Assembly (NCBI RefSeq): GCF_003096195.1
Contig: NZ_CP023004.1
Span: forward strand, 1,716,501-1,780,500
DNA from: Ereboglobus luteus
Lineage (GTDB): Bacteria > Verrucomicrobiota > Verrucomicrobiia > Opitutales > Opitutaceae
DNA: 64,000 bases
Direction of reading: 5' to 3'
The position numbers and the translations under genes were made by a program. Position 1 is the first letter of the stretch. Each line of letters opens with the position of its first letter. The notes beneath the pieces were generated by a model. The model was not told the DNA's origin. It worked only from the letters and a program-made list of their open reading frames with translations, and did no database searches. Below, piece after piece: positions 24,372 to 33,993 of this stretch.

Positions 24372-24929
24372 ATGACAACACAGGACAAAATTAGGCGGGC
24401 GGCCTTAAAACGATTCGCCTCGCAAGGGTTCGATGGCACGGCCATGTCCGAAATCGCAAAGGACGTCGGGATTAAAACCCCCGGCCTCTACGCTCACTTT
24501 GCGGGCAAGACCGAGCTTTTCCTCGATCTTGTGAGTCTCGTAATTGAGCAGGAACTTTCCTACACCCAGCAATTCCTCAACGAACCCGGAACCCCCGAAA
24601 AACGTCTCTCCGCGTTCCTTCGCGAAACTGGCCGGCGCTTCGAGTCCAGTCCGCAGCTGCGCTTCATCCTCAACGCCGCCTACGTTCCCCCGCGGTCAAT
24701 CGAAAAAAAGATCGCGAAGTCCATGCAGGGTTATTTCGACGGGATTGAGCAAATTGTGCAGAACGTCTTCAAGAACCTGCCGCCATCACGAATGACCTCC
24801 CGGCAGCTTGCCGCGGCCTACATCGGGATCATCGATAGCCTCCAGGCGGAGCTGCTCTACGGGGGACATGAGAAATTCCAAAAACGCCTTGATGCGATGT
24901 GGGCGCTTTTTTGCCTCGCAATCAAATAG
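24372..24929 (+). CDS. TetR/AcrR-family transcriptional repressor
   Basis: 185 residues. The N-terminal helix-turn-helix is clear (AALKRFASQGFDGTAMSEIA and KTPGLYAHFAGKTELF), followed by a helical ligand-binding domain. It sits directly before a Bcr/CflA-type efflux gene on the same strand and probably controls it. An in-frame ATG at 24357 is a possible earlier start. Confidence 0.85.
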   Translation: MTTQDKIRRAALKRFASQGFDGTAMSEIAKDVGIKTPGLYAHFAGKTELFLDLVSLVIEQELSYTQQFLNEPGTPEKRLSAFLRETGRRFESSPQLRFILNAAYVPPRSIEKKIAKSMQGYFDGIEQIVQNVFKNLPPSRMTSRQLAAAYIGIIDSLQAELLYGGHEKFQKRLDAMWALFCLAIK

Positions 24930-24987
24930 TGGGCGCGTCGCGCGCCGTCGCATTCAACAAGATTCCGGATACCGGAGAGGAACTATT

Positions 24988-26259
24988 ATGAAGAATCAAC
25001 ACGTCATCAGTGGAAAAAAGGAAGCCACGCTGGGCCTGCTCGTCCTGCTGGGCGCCTTTACCGCATTCGATTCCATAGCGATCGACATATACCTGCCCGC
25101 CTTCAACGTCATCGAGTCCGACCTTAATCTCCGCGCCGGATTGATGCCGGTGTCGCTTTCCGTGTTCCTCATCGGACTCGCGCTCGGGCAGGCGATCAGC
25201 GGACCGATTGCGGACGGTCTTGGGCGGCGCATCCCGTTGCTCGCGGGCGTTGTCCTCTTCGGCGCGGCTTCCTGCCTGGTGGCTGTTTCCACGAACGCCA
25301 CCATGCTCATGACCGGCAGACTTCTTCAGGGAATCGGCGGGGCGACCGGTCTTGTTATTCCGCGCGCCATTGTCAGCGACCTGTATGAGGCGAACCAGGC
25401 GACAAGGATATACACCTTTCTTATTCAGGTGCAGTCGATCTCTCCGATCCTTGCGCCCATCATTGGTGGTGTGATACTCAGCCTCATAGGCTGGCGCGCG
25501 ATCTTTTGGGTTCTCGTGGCCTTCGCCTTGGCCGCATGGGGGTTCGCGTGTTTTTTCATTCCAGAAACCCAACCGATTCAGATGCGTTCGCGCCTCACTC
25601 CCGCGGGCGTATTCAAAGACTACTGGGAGATTATAAAGAACCGGCGTTACCTCGGAATGGCGCTCTCCAGCGGACTGATCATGGGAACGCTCTTCACTTA
25701 CATCAGCGGGTCATCCTTTATTTTCATGACGCATTTCGGGATGTCGCCAACTGTCTACAGCATCATGTTTGCGGCCTATTCCGTCGGCATGATTCTGGTT
25801 GGGCAGTGGAACATGTATTTATGCTCCCGCATGAGTGTGCGGAAAAATCTTAGGTTTGGCTTTACTGTCCACCTCGGTTGCCTCGGCGTGCTGCTCGCGG
25901 CCCTGCTGCTCGGCGTTGAAAACGCTGTCGTCGTTTGCGGGCTGTTGTTCTGTGCGATATCCAGCCTTAGTTTTCTGTTCGGTGGGCTCACCTCCGAGGC
26001 CATTTACTGTGTCAGCGCCCAGCGTGCGGGCACCGCTTCCGCGTTGCTCGGCGTGGTGCAATACGTCATCGGCGGAGGGGCGGGCATTCTGCTTGGACTC
26101 ATTCCCAACGGCACGTTGTTCCCTCTGGTTTTGCTCCTCTGCGCCTGTTCCGCGCTCGCCCTCATGTTCTGGCGATCCGCCAGTTCGCTCGCAAGTTTTC
26201 GCATCGTGAACACGACCGTATCCGTCGCCACGGAGGAAGACCGGCAGTCGGTATCCTAG
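24988..26259 (+). CDS. MFS multidrug efflux transporter, Bcr/CflA type
   Basis: 423 residues with 12 transmembrane helices. It has the start region DIYLPAF typical of Bcr/CflA proteins, the MFS motif GPIADGLGRR after helix 2 and GRLLQGIGGATG in helix 4. A GGAGAGG ribosome binding site lies eight bases upstream of the ATG, which fixes the start. It exports drugs or other small molecules in exchange for protons. Confidence 0.88.
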   Translation: MKNQHVISGKKEATLGLLVLLGAFTAFDSIAIDIYLPAFNVIESDLNLRAGLMPVSLSVFLIGLALGQAISGPIADGLGRRIPLLAGVVLFGAASCLVAVSTNATMLMTGRLLQGIGGATGLVIPRAIVSDLYEANQATRIYTFLIQVQSISPILAPIIGGVILSLIGWRAIFWVLVAFALAAWGFACFFIPETQPIQMRSRLTPAGVFKDYWEIIKNRRYLGMALSSGLIMGTLFTYISGSSFIFMTHFGMSPTVYSIMFAAYSVGMILVGQWNMYLCSRMSVRKNLRFGFTVHLGCLGVLLAALLLGVENAVVVCGLLFCAISSLSFLFGGLTSEAIYCVSAQRAGTASALLGVVQYVIGGGAGILLGLIPNGTLFPLVLLLCACSALALMFWRSASSLASFRIVNTTVSVATEEDRQSVS

Positions 26260-26337
26260 GAATTTTTGAAGGGACCGGGCCCATGCTCGTTGATTAATTA
26301 AGTTGACCGAAGGAAGGGGAGTCGGAGCATCGCGGGC

Positions 26338-26463
26338 ATGCCCCGCATGATGCAAATCCAGTATCCGAATACCCGTTACCGCCTGATCGACCGCAACAAT
26401 TACAAGGCGGAGCCAATGGAGTCGTGCCGGTCAGCGACTCCTTCCGGCGCGTCGGTCTGGTAG
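26338..26463 (+). pseudogene. Possible RAYT (REP-associated Y1 transposase) N-terminal remnant
   Basis: The 41-codon frame begins MPRMMQIQYPNTRYRLIDRN, resembling the start of IS200-like/RAYT transposases (IQYPGA-YH-INRGNY). The catalytic HUH and Tyr regions are absent. It is truncated after about 30 recognisable residues, so it cannot be active. Confidence 0.4.
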
Positions 26464-26603
26464 ATTGCGAAAAGCTGGACATGGGCAGGCTCTCAAGCGT
26501 GCGCAACTACATGAGTAGAAATCAAACCAAGGTCTATAAAGTCAACAAACAGCGTCCATCCCCCTTCAAAAATCCATCGCAATGGACAATGATGAAAAAT
26601 TAA
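26424..26603 (+). pseudogene. Unidentified C-terminal gene remnant
   Basis: A frame reading VPVSDSFRRVGLVDCEKLDM and on to a TAA at 26601 follows in another frame from the RAYT-like piece. It has no proper start and looks like the end of a lost gene. I do not recognise its family. Confidence 0.25.
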
Positions 26604-26680
26604 CAAGTCTCGGATTGCCCCCTTTTTTACCTCTTTGCTCCTTCAATAAAATTAATCGACGTCTCAATAGATCTTTTCCA

Positions 26681-26959
26681 ATGAAATCCGCCAATCTAGA
26701 AACTTACGAAAAATATAAAAAATTAGCTGAGGAGGGTATTAACCAGTATCAGTTGATTGGCGCATTGAAAAATGAAGGTTATTCAATATTGGAAGCGATG
26801 AAAGTTTTAAGGAGAATATATAGCATATCATTAGGAGATGCGAAAGAGGCTATTACTAAACATCCTGACTGGAAATCTACTGTATTGGAGTCACAGGGTC
26901 TGCATGACGATTTTGAGCAAGCCATAAACAACCATCCGAACACCCCGAACACCCAATAA
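26681..26959 (+). CDS. Small AT-rich hypothetical protein
   Basis: 92 residues starting MKSANLETYEKYKKLAEEGI. The second half (AMKVLRRIYSISLGDAKEAI) resembles the alpha-helical L7/L12-like C-terminal fold (VIKxIREITGLGLKEAK), found in several small hypothetical proteins. AT-rich codons differ sharply from neighbours, indicating transfer. There is no good ribosome binding site, and an earlier in-frame ATG at 26582 exists. Confidence 0.5.
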   Translation: MKSANLETYEKYKKLAEEGINQYQLIGALKNEGYSILEAMKVLRRIYSISLGDAKEAITKHPDWKSTVLESQGLHDDFEQAINNHPNTPNTQ

Positions 26960-27052
26960 CGCTAACCGGTGTTTTTTTCTAGCTGAAGGTATGATCCAGA
27001 GAGATAGGCAACACTTAATCCGGGGTGATAGGTTACACTTTTGGGCATTATT

Positions 27053-27205
27053 ATGCCTTGGAAAACTATCACCCACATGGACGAGATTATACGCTTTGTA
27101 ACACTCGCGCAGACGGATCGTTTTACGATCACCGAGCTGTGCGAGTAATTTGGCATCAGTCGCAAGACCGCTTACACGCACCTTGATCGTTATGCAAATT
27201 TCTGA
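27053..27205 (+). pseudogene. IS481-type transposase N-terminal remnant
   Basis: The frame starts MPWKTITHMDEIIRFVTLAQ and encodes the helix-turn-helix of IS481-like transposases (ELCE-FGISRKTAYTHLDRY). It contains an in-frame TAA at codon 32 and ends at codon 51, before the DDE catalytic domain. It is a dead fragment, possibly the end of an insertion that carried the AT-rich gene upstream. Confidence 0.7.
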
Positions 27206-27363
27206 AGGAAATTTTCAAAGGGCTCGGAACGTTGTTTTTTGATTGAATCGTGTCGGGCCGGATGCGTTCTGCTGTTCAGAACCGGGTTGGTGCGGCATTT
27301 GGGATTGCGCTGAGGGGCGGCCAGCTTCGTGGTGGTTTTATCCCACCACCGACTCGCGACGCA
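27206..27363. other. Short intergenic stretch after the IS481 remnant
   Basis: It shows nothing recognisable apart from a GGTGGTTTTATCCCACCACC palindrome at 27330-27350, which is a plausible terminator for the convergent PiT gene. Confidence 0.35.
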
Positions 27364-28434
27364 TCAAAATGTGAACAGGGCATGCGCGAGGCGCATCAGG
27401 CCGAAACCGACGAGGCAGGTGATCGGCAGTGTGAGCACCCAGGCCCAGACGATGCGTCCGACGATGCCCCACTTGACCGCGCTGAAACGCTTCACCGCGC
27501 CCACGCCCATGATCGAGGTCGAGATGACGTGCGTGGTCGAGAGCGGCACGCCGAAATGCGTGGCGGCCACGATCACGCACGCTGCGGAGGTTTCGGCGGC
27601 GAAGCCGTTTATGGGCTGAAGTTTTACCATCTTGTGCCCCATGGTCTTGATGATGCGCCAGCCGCCCATCGCGGTGCCGGCGGCCATCGTGATGCCGCAA
27701 AGAAGAATGACCCAGGTGTGCACCTTCATCTCGGGCGTGCGCAGAAACGATAGCCATGAGGGCAGGTCGTCGAACAGGCCGCTGGTGGTGGCGGTGCAAA
27801 GCGCGAGCGTGACGATGCCCATGCCTTTTTGCGCGTCGTTGGAGCCGTGGCTGAAACCCATCCACGCGGCGCTGACGATTTGCAGCTTGCCGAAAATCAT
27901 GTTGATGAAGCGGGGGCGCACGCGCTTCAGCACAATGTAGAGAATGCTCATCACAATCACCGCCACGCCGAAGCCGATGCACGGGGCGATGAGCATGGGC
28001 ATGATGACCTTGGGCCAGATGCCGATGATGTTGCCCGCCGCGTCAACATCCGACCAGTGCAGCACGCTCCAGTCGCAGTGCGCCGAGGCGACCGCCGCGC
28101 CGCAGAGCCCGCCGATGAGCGCGTGGCTGGAGCTCGACGGAAGGCCGAGCCACCAAGTGAAAAGATTCCAAAAAATCGCGCCGAGCAGCGCGCAAAGCAC
28201 CGCGGGCATCGTGATCACGCTCACATCGACAAGTCCCGCGCCGATTGTCATGGCCACGCTGGTGCCCATGATGAGCGCGCCGGCGAGATCGACGGTGGCC
28301 GCCATCATGACGGCCTGGCGGGGCGTGAGCACCTTGGTCGAGACGACTGTGGCGATGGAATTGGCGGTGTCGTGAAAGCCGTTGATGAACTCGAACGCGA
28401 GGACGGCGATGATGACGATTAGGAAAAGGGTCAT
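27364..28434 (-). CDS. PiT-family inorganic phosphate transporter (copy 2)
   Basis: 356 residues with the same signatures as copy 1 (FINGFHDTANSIATVVST; GFSHGSNDAQKGMG). Its DNA is strikingly close to copy 1 near the C terminus (about 27430-27700 against 22915-23160), consistent with duplication or gene conversion. Downstream on the same strand order (28500-29141) lies the DUF47 gene, the usual PiT partner. Confidence 0.9.
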   Translation of the reverse strand: MTLFLIVIIAVLAFEFINGFHDTANSIATVVSTKVLTPRQAVMMAATVDLAGALIMGTSVAMTIGAGLVDVSVITMPAVLCALLGAIFWNLFTWWLGLPSSSSHALIGGLCGAAVASAHCDWSVLHWSDVDAAGNIIGIWPKVIMPMLIAPCIGFGVAVIVMSILYIVLKRVRPRFINMIFGKLQIVSAAWMGFSHGSNDAQKGMGIVTLALCTATTSGLFDDLPSWLSFLRTPEMKVHTWVILLCGITMAAGTAMGGWRIIKTMGHKMVKLQPINGFAAETSAACVIVAATHFGVPLSTTHVISTSIMGVGAVKRFSAVKWGIVGRIVWAWVLTLPITCLVGFGLMRLAHALFTF

Positions 28435-28499
28435 GGCGTGGCGCGGCGACTGCTGGGCGGCGTGCTGAGGTTATCGGTGGGAGATTGCCGACGGGCCGC

Positions 28500-29141
28500 T
28501 CAGGAGTATTTCAGCACGATTTGGAAAATCACGTTTCCAGCGTCACGGCAGCGGTCGATTGCCTTTTCAAGCATTTCGAAAAATTCACCGAGAATGACGG
28601 TTTCCTTCGCATCGTAGGGGCCCTGGTAAAGTTCCTTTATCAATTCGAGCAGGTGCCGGTCGCCCTCGCCCTCGATGAATTGCAGGCGCGTGTTGTCCTC
28701 GCCGATGCGCTCCATGTTGGCGCCGCCGCGCAGCTGCTTGACCATGCCTACGACGCACTCGGCGGCCTTGCTCAAGTAGGCGGCTTGCTGGATCAGGCTT
28801 TCGCGGGGGAGCTTGCCGGGATAAACCGAGATGCGCGAAACGAGCTTCTCGACCGTCTTGGGGATTTTGTAGAGCGCGGTCGAAAGCGCCTCAATATCCT
28901 CGCGCTCAATGGGGGTCACGAAGGTGCGGCAGAGTTCCTCGGTGATGCGGTTGTTGATTTTTTTGTCCTTGCGACGGTTGTGAATGAACTCGTCGAGATC
29001 GGTGGAGGAATTGCGAAACGCGTCCAACCGTTGGAGAAAGTTTGAAAGGAGCTTGGTGCTCGTGAGCGACTCTTCCGCGCTGGCTTCGAGAAGATCGTAG
29101 AATTTCTGGTCTTTGCCGAAAAGCTTTTTGAGAGAGATCAT
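28500..29141 (-). CDS. DUF47/PhoU-like phosphate transport regulator
   Basis: 213 residues, helical, with charged helices and the start MISLKKLFGKDQKFYDLLEA typical of DUF47. Such proteins are regularly co-transcribed with PiT transporters and are thought to modulate them. It lies upstream of PiT copy 2 in the minus-strand operon, 65 bases apart. Confidence 0.85.
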   Translation of the reverse strand: MISLKKLFGKDQKFYDLLEASAEESLTSTKLLSNFLQRLDAFRNSSTDLDEFIHNRRKDKKINNRITEELCRTFVTPIEREDIEALSTALYKIPKTVEKLVSRISVYPGKLPRESLIQQAAYLSKAAECVVGMVKQLRGGANMERIGEDNTRLQFIEGEGDRHLLELIKELYQGPYDAKETVILGEFFEMLEKAIDRCRDAGNVIFQIVLKYS

Positions 29142-29739
29142 GAGGGAAGCTCAGAGGTTGGGAGATTCGATGCGACTTGGGAAATGAAAATTTTGAGAAA
29201 ATCAAAGTTCATCGTAATGTGGCAGTGGACAATTGATTGCACTTCCTCCGGCGATTACGCGAAAAAACGGAAAGACGGCCATGATGGAGGCGGGCGCGGA
29301 GTTTTTTGGGCGGACGGGTGTAATTGTGATTGGTGGCAAAACTTTTTGCCAATGGGTTTTGCGCTCTCCATCAAACCGCCGCCATTTGCCGGTCACCGTT
29401 GCGGGCGAATGCGGGTAAACTCACACCGTTTTTACCGCGGGGGAGTTGGACGCTTGGCACGGGACATGCTCATTACATGCATGGTCAGTTCTGATCATGT
29501 GGTCGGCGGGAGGTCGCCGGGAGTTCTTTGAAATTGCGCGCAACAAGGGCAGGGTGGGGTGCGGCGTTTCCAGGGTATCCCAAAACTGAAGGATTTGGGG
29601 CGTGTCGCGATTGCGCGGCGCGGCTCCGAACAACGCGATGTCTGCGGCCTTTGCGGCCGGTGGTGTCGCGGTGTCTGAAACCAAAAACACAAAACAAAAA
29701 GAAACCAAACTCTCCGCCTTTGCGCGGAGTTTATGAAAA
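29142..29739. other. Intergenic stretch without recognised content
   Basis: It holds no credible gene. Near its right end CTCCGCCTTTGCGCGGAG is a short hairpin directly before the TonB-like gene's ribosome binding area. No promoter motif can be supported. Confidence 0.4.
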
Positions 29740-30141
29740 ATGAAAACTGTCAATAAACTCGCGGCTGTGCTCAGCCTCGCACTCGTTGGAGCCGTCTCCT
29801 CATCCTCCGTCCTCAGGGCGGAGGCAACTGATCCGGGGGCTTACATCGCATCGTATCGTTCGCACAAACCTGAATTCCCCGCGCCCGTCAGGGTCGTGGC
29901 GCCGTCATCCGCGCTTCTGGCCGGGGATGAAAACGATGGCAGTGTCGATGTGACATTTGTCGTCAATGCCAAGGGCAGGCCGACGGCCATCACCGTGGCC
30001 TACGCTTCGGACGAGGCGCTGGTCGGTCCGGTGGTTGAGGCCGTGGAGCGCTGGAAGTTCACGCCGGCGATTCGTGAAGGCGTGCCCGTGGCAACAAAGG
30101 TGATGCTGCCGGTGCGCTTCACGATCGCGGCGGACAACTGA
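29740..30141 (+). CDS. TonB-like C-terminal domain protein, periplasmic
   Basis: 133 residues with a signal peptide (about 1-27, ending LRAEA). The rest (about 60-130) is a TonB-type C-terminal fold with VDVTFVVNAKGRPTAITVAY and VEAVERWKFTPA, as in energy transducer TonB and similar. It lacks the Pro-rich spacer and membrane anchor, so it is probably not a functional TonB by itself. A strong terminator follows. Confidence 0.75.
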   Translation: MKTVNKLAAVLSLALVGAVSSSSVLRAEATDPGAYIASYRSHKPEFPAPVRVVAPSSALLAGDENDGSVDVTFVVNAKGRPTAITVAYASDEALVGPVVEAVERWKFTPAIREGVPVATKVMLPVRFTIAADN

Positions 30142-30170
30142 GCGCGCCGTTTGATGTGTCATTAAACAGG

Positions 30171-30212
30171 GCCGCCGCCCGCAATTACGCGGGCGGCGGC
30201 TTTGTTGTTTTT
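30171..30212 (+). terminator. Rho-independent terminator
   Basis: GCCGCCGCCCGC (30171-30182) pairs perfectly with GCGGGCGGCGGC (30189-30200), followed by a T-rich tail. It ends the TonB-like gene and could also serve the convergent nucleoside hydrolase gene. Confidence 0.85.
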
Positions 30213-30236
30213 AGAGTTGTTTGAAGCGCGCGGCAT

Positions 30237-31283
30237 TTACTTTTTCTGCGGCGGCTCGGAGGCGAGCGCCGCCAGGACCTCGCGCAGGCGCGCGGCTTGC
30301 ACGGCGTCTACGATGAGGTAGTAGTTGTTGCCGTTTTTGTCGGCGACGAACTTTGTGTGGCCGTCGGGGCCGAATTCGACGTTGCCTGCGGGCGAGAGCG
30401 AAAAATAACCGCGGTCCTTGCCGGGCCACACGGCGTAGGCCACCGAGGTGAGATCCCAGCAGGGGCGTTCGTGCGGCGTGGGGTTGTAGGCTTGGTAGGC
30501 TTGCTGGACGGGGTGGTTTTTCACGTAGCGGTAATCGTTGTCGATGCTCCATGCGGGATAGAGCACGGCCTTGCCGATTTCAAAGCCGCTCCACACGATG
30601 GGGGTCGGCCAGCCCGCGACGAGTTTGCGCGCGGCGGGCACATCCCAGCGCACGTTGAACTCGGGCTTTTTCTTGTTGCGGGTGTCCTGTGGAAATTGCC
30701 CCGCCATGATCGAGAGAATCTTCACTTTTTTGCGGACAAGTTCCTTGCCCGAAAGGGGCGAGATGGCGTCCGGGCCGGATTCGAGCAGACGGGCGAGATT
30801 TGTGGAAAAACCAACTTGCACCATGACGATTTCGCGATCGCCGGCGGAGGCCAGCACGCGGCGTATCAAGTCAACCGATTTCGGCGCCTTGGCGGCGTTG
30901 AACTTGGCCGGATAAAGCAGCTTGCCCTTGCTGTCCTTGTAGGCGGCGACCTTCAGATACTTGCTTTCGGGAACGGCGACGGGGGCGTCGGGCGTGACTC
31001 CGATAGGAATGTTCGGCCTGCCGTAAAAGGTGTTCACCGCGGCGACAAATTGCCCCGCGTCGGGTGTCGGATAGGTGAGCGTGACGGCGAGCAGTTCGCT
31101 CTCGCCGCGGTTTTGCAACGAATGGAGCATGGCGAGCGCGAGCGCGTCATCGACATCGTTGCCCATGTCGGTGTCGAAGATGATTTTCACGGGCTTGCCC
31201 GGCTCGACGGAGTAATCCAAGGCGGACGCGAGGTTCGCCAGTAACAATGAGGACGCAATCGCTGCGATGATGAGGTTTTTCAT
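30237..31283 (-). CDS. Nucleoside hydrolase, exported
   Basis: 348 residues with a signal peptide (about 1-21, SALA-type end). The Ca2+ binding motif DTDMGNDVDDALAL is intact; this aspartate cluster is diagnostic of inosine/uridine-preferring nucleoside hydrolases. It splits ribonucleosides into base and ribose, here in the periplasm. It diverges from the lacI-like gene and sits beside a sugar transporter and ribokinase. Confidence 0.88.
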   Translation of the reverse strand: MKNLIIAAIASSLLLANLASALDYSVEPGKPVKIIFDTDMGNDVDDALALAMLHSLQNRGESELLAVTLTYPTPDAGQFVAAVNTFYGRPNIPIGVTPDAPVAVPESKYLKVAAYKDSKGKLLYPAKFNAAKAPKSVDLIRRVLASAGDREIVMVQVGFSTNLARLLESGPDAISPLSGKELVRKKVKILSIMAGQFPQDTRNKKKPEFNVRWDVPAARKLVAGWPTPIVWSGFEIGKAVLYPAWSIDNDYRYVKNHPVQQAYQAYNPTPHERPCWDLTSVAYAVWPGKDRGYFSLSPAGNVEFGPDGHTKFVADKNGNNYYLIVDAVQAARLREVLAALASEPPQKK

Positions 31284-31677
31284 AGGGAATAATCGTGTGG
31301 ATTTTTGGGAGAGAAGACAAAAACGGCACCAATTGAAGGGCTTCCGAAATACGGGATTGGATTGGCAATGAGAAGAAATATGTCATTCGTGTCAACACAA
31401 TCGTTTGCGCAGATTGTTTTGAATCATAATTAGCTGTGAATTAATTATTTATAATAAAATCAAAGGAATTTTTCATTTATCCGATATCAGAAGTGCGCAT
31501 GGATTAACCTGTGATGTGAAACCGAAAACCTGATTTGTTAACCCGTATCTATATAATATTCAGCGAATTATTTTTTCATTGACGGTCATTCTGAAATGAA
31601 CTCTAACGATTGCGCAAAACCAGCAAGCCCCCACCCTCGCATTTGTCTTTGTTATCAACTTAATCCGTTTTCGTGGA
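31284..31677. other. Divergent control region of the ribonucleoside module
   Basis: An AT-rich region between the nucleoside hydrolase and the LacI regulator. It contains the candidate operator at 31397-31417 but no other recognisable feature. Confidence 0.45.
31397..31417. promoter_or_regulatory. Candidate LacI-type operator
   Basis: ACAATC, nine bases (GTTTGCGCA), then GATTGT form an exact inverted repeat in the divergent control region. The spacing and a central CG-containing core resemble LacI-family operators. Assignment to the adjacent regulator is an inference. Confidence 0.35.
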
Positions 31678-32706
31678 ATGAATTCCAGACCTCGCAACTC
31701 CCTGAAGCTCATCTCGGAAAAGTTTGGCGTTTCGCCAACCACGGTTTCGCGTGTGCTCAGCGGACAGGCCCAGAAATACCGGATCAGTCCCGAAACCGAA
31801 AAAGCGATCAAGGACTTCGCCGCGAAGGAAAACTTCACTCCAAATCCGATCGCGAAAGGCCTGCGTCTCAAAAAAACGCACACCATCGGCCTGATAATTC
31901 CCGACATCGCCAATCCCTTTTTCGCCGGCATCGCCAGCCAAGTCGTCAACGTGGCGCGCACGCACGGTTACTCAATCGTGCTTTGCGACAGCGAGGAAAA
32001 CCCCGCGCTTGAAAAGCAGTCCATCGAGTTGCTCTGGGCGCGGCAGGTTGACGGCATGATTCTTTGCCCGGTCGGCCAGACGCCGGATTACCTCGAACGC
32101 TACGCGCGCGAGCAACGCCCGCTGGTGCTGGTCGATCGCGTCTTCCCCGGCCTCGGCCTGCCCTATGTGAGCGCGGACAATTTCACCGGCGCGAAAAACG
32201 CCACCGCGCACCTGCTCGACAACGGCCACCGCCGCATCGCCTGCCTGCAGGGCATGGTCGGCACCGCGCCCAGCGAGGCGCGCGTCGGCGGCTACACCGC
32301 CGCGCTCAAGGAGCGGGGCGTTCCCTTTGATCCGCGCCTTGTCGTCGGCGATTCCTTTGGCGAGCAAAGCGGCTACCTCGACACCAAGCTCCTCATCCGC
32401 GCGACCCCCGACATCACGGCGATCTTCGCCATGAGCAATCTTCTCGCGCTCGGCGCCCTGCGCGCCTTGCGCGAGGAAAACCGCAGCGTGCCCGGGGACA
32501 TTTCGGTGATCGCCTTCGACGACCAGCCCTATCTCGCGCACCTTTCCCCGCCGCTCACGACCGTCGCGCAGCCGCACCTCGAAATGGGCGCCGCTGCCGT
32601 CAAGCTCCTCCTCGACGAAATGCGCGCCCCGTCGAGCGCGACGAAAAGCGGCCTGTATCTGCCCACCTCGCTCGTCATCAGGCAGTCAGTGCGAAAACTG
32701 GATTAA
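31678..32706 (+). CDS. LacI-family transcriptional regulator
   Basis: 342 residues. The N-terminal helix-turn-helix with hinge helix is clear (LISEKFGVSPTTVSRVLSGQ), followed by a sugar-binding domain of the ribose-repressor type (TIGLIIPDIANPFFAGIA, VLVDRVFPGLGLPYVSADN). It lies between the divergent nucleoside hydrolase and the transporter and ribokinase genes, so it probably responds to ribose or a nucleoside. Confidence 0.9.
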   Translation: MNSRPRNSLKLISEKFGVSPTTVSRVLSGQAQKYRISPETEKAIKDFAAKENFTPNPIAKGLRLKKTHTIGLIIPDIANPFFAGIASQVVNVARTHGYSIVLCDSEENPALEKQSIELLWARQVDGMILCPVGQTPDYLERYAREQRPLVLVDRVFPGLGLPYVSADNFTGAKNATAHLLDNGHRRIACLQGMVGTAPSEARVGGYTAALKERGVPFDPRLVVGDSFGEQSGYLDTKLLIRATPDITAIFAMSNLLALGALRALREENRSVPGDISVIAFDDQPYLAHLSPPLTTVAQPHLEMGAAAVKLLLDEMRAPSSATKSGLYLPTSLVIRQSVRKLD

Positions 32707-32837
32707 TATAAATTAGTATAAAATAATATAAACGCCCGCGCCGCGCGTCCTGTCGTTCGTCCCGTCTCAATTTTCCGCCGTTATTGTCCAATATCAAACC
32801 TGCAAAACAAAAATATAAACCCAAAATATAAAACATC

Positions 32838-33863
32838 ATGCTAACAATACAATCATACCCCGTCGCGGTGATCCTGTGCTTCGTGACCATGCTCTGCTGG
32901 GGATCGTGGGGCAACACCCAGAAACTCGCCAGCCGTGAATGGAAATACCAGCTATTCTACTGGGACTACGGCCTCGGCGTGCTGCTCTCCGCGCTCGTCA
33001 TGGCATTCACCATCGGGAGCATCGGCTCCGAGGGGCGCGGCTTCCTCGCCGACATCTCGCAGGCCGGCACCAACCACATGGCGCTCGCGTTTCTCGGCGG
33101 CGTTTTGTTCAACCTTTCAAACATCCTGCTCGTCATCGCAATCGACATCGCCGGCCTCGCCGTCGCGTTTCCGATTGGCGTCGGGCTCGCGCTGGTCGTC
33201 GGCACGCTGCAGACCGCCTTCTTCCGCCCCGGCGAGGTTGGCAACGCCACGCAACTCTACATCGGCGTCGCGCTTGTCGCCGTCGCCATTGTTCTCAACG
33301 CCCTCGCCTACAAAAAACTCATGGCCGCCAAGAGCGGCGGCGGCAAGTCCGGCGGCTCCGCGTTTGGCATTGTGATCTCCGTCGTCGCCGGCCTTCTCAT
33401 GGGCGGCGGTTTCTTCGGCCTCGTTTCCAAGGGCATGATTCAAAACTTCGCCGCACCCGAGCCCGGCCTGATGACGCCCTACACCGCGCTCGTTGTGTTC
33501 GCGCTTGGGCTCTTCCTCTCCAACTTCGTCTGGAACACCATCGCCTCCAAAAAACCCGTGCGCGGCGAACCCGTGCCCGTGAGCGACTACTTCACCAAGG
33601 GCAATCTCCGCCTGCACGCCGTCGGCGTCCTCGGTGGCACGGTTTGGAACATCGGCATGGCGTTCAGTCTCATCGCAGCCTCCGCCGCCGGCGCCGCCCT
33701 GTCCTACGCGCTCGGCCAGTGCGCCACGATGGTCGCCGCCGTCTGGGGTGTGTTCATCTGGAAGGAATTCAAGGGCGCGCCCAAGGGCACCTCCCCGCTC
33801 CTCGCCGCCATGTTCATCACCTTCTTCATCGGCATCGCATTCCTCGTCATTTCAAAACTCTAA
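32838..33863 (+). CDS. GRP/ureide-permease-like sugar transporter
   Basis: 341 residues with about ten transmembrane helices. The start (MLCWGSWGNTQKLA) and pattern of paired helices resemble the GRP/RbsU-like and ureide permease families of drug/metabolite superfamily transporters. Its position between the LacI regulator and ribokinase points to ribose or a nucleoside as substrate, which is an inference from context. Confidence 0.72.
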   Translation: MLTIQSYPVAVILCFVTMLCWGSWGNTQKLASREWKYQLFYWDYGLGVLLSALVMAFTIGSIGSEGRGFLADISQAGTNHMALAFLGGVLFNLSNILLVIAIDIAGLAVAFPIGVGLALVVGTLQTAFFRPGEVGNATQLYIGVALVAVAIVLNALAYKKLMAAKSGGGKSGGSAFGIVISVVAGLLMGGGFFGLVSKGMIQNFAAPEPGLMTPYTALVVFALGLFLSNFVWNTIASKKPVRGEPVPVSDYFTKGNLRLHAVGVLGGTVWNIGMAFSLIAASAAGAALSYALGQCATMVAAVWGVFIWKEFKGAPKGTSPLLAAMFITFFIGIAFLVISKL

Positions 33864-33993
33864 AGCCGTTTTTTGACCGCACGGATATGCACGGATCAAT
33901 GCCGCGGGACGCCGCTTGCGCCGCCCGGTTTGTCATCCGTGCCAACCCGAGCAATCCGTGGTCAAAATAAAACTTCAACGCCATTTTCCCAAT

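Larger units (their letters stand above)
26260..26680. other. Decayed mobile-element patch
   Basis: It holds the two remnants described at 26338 and 26424, with no intact gene. Confidence 0.5.
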
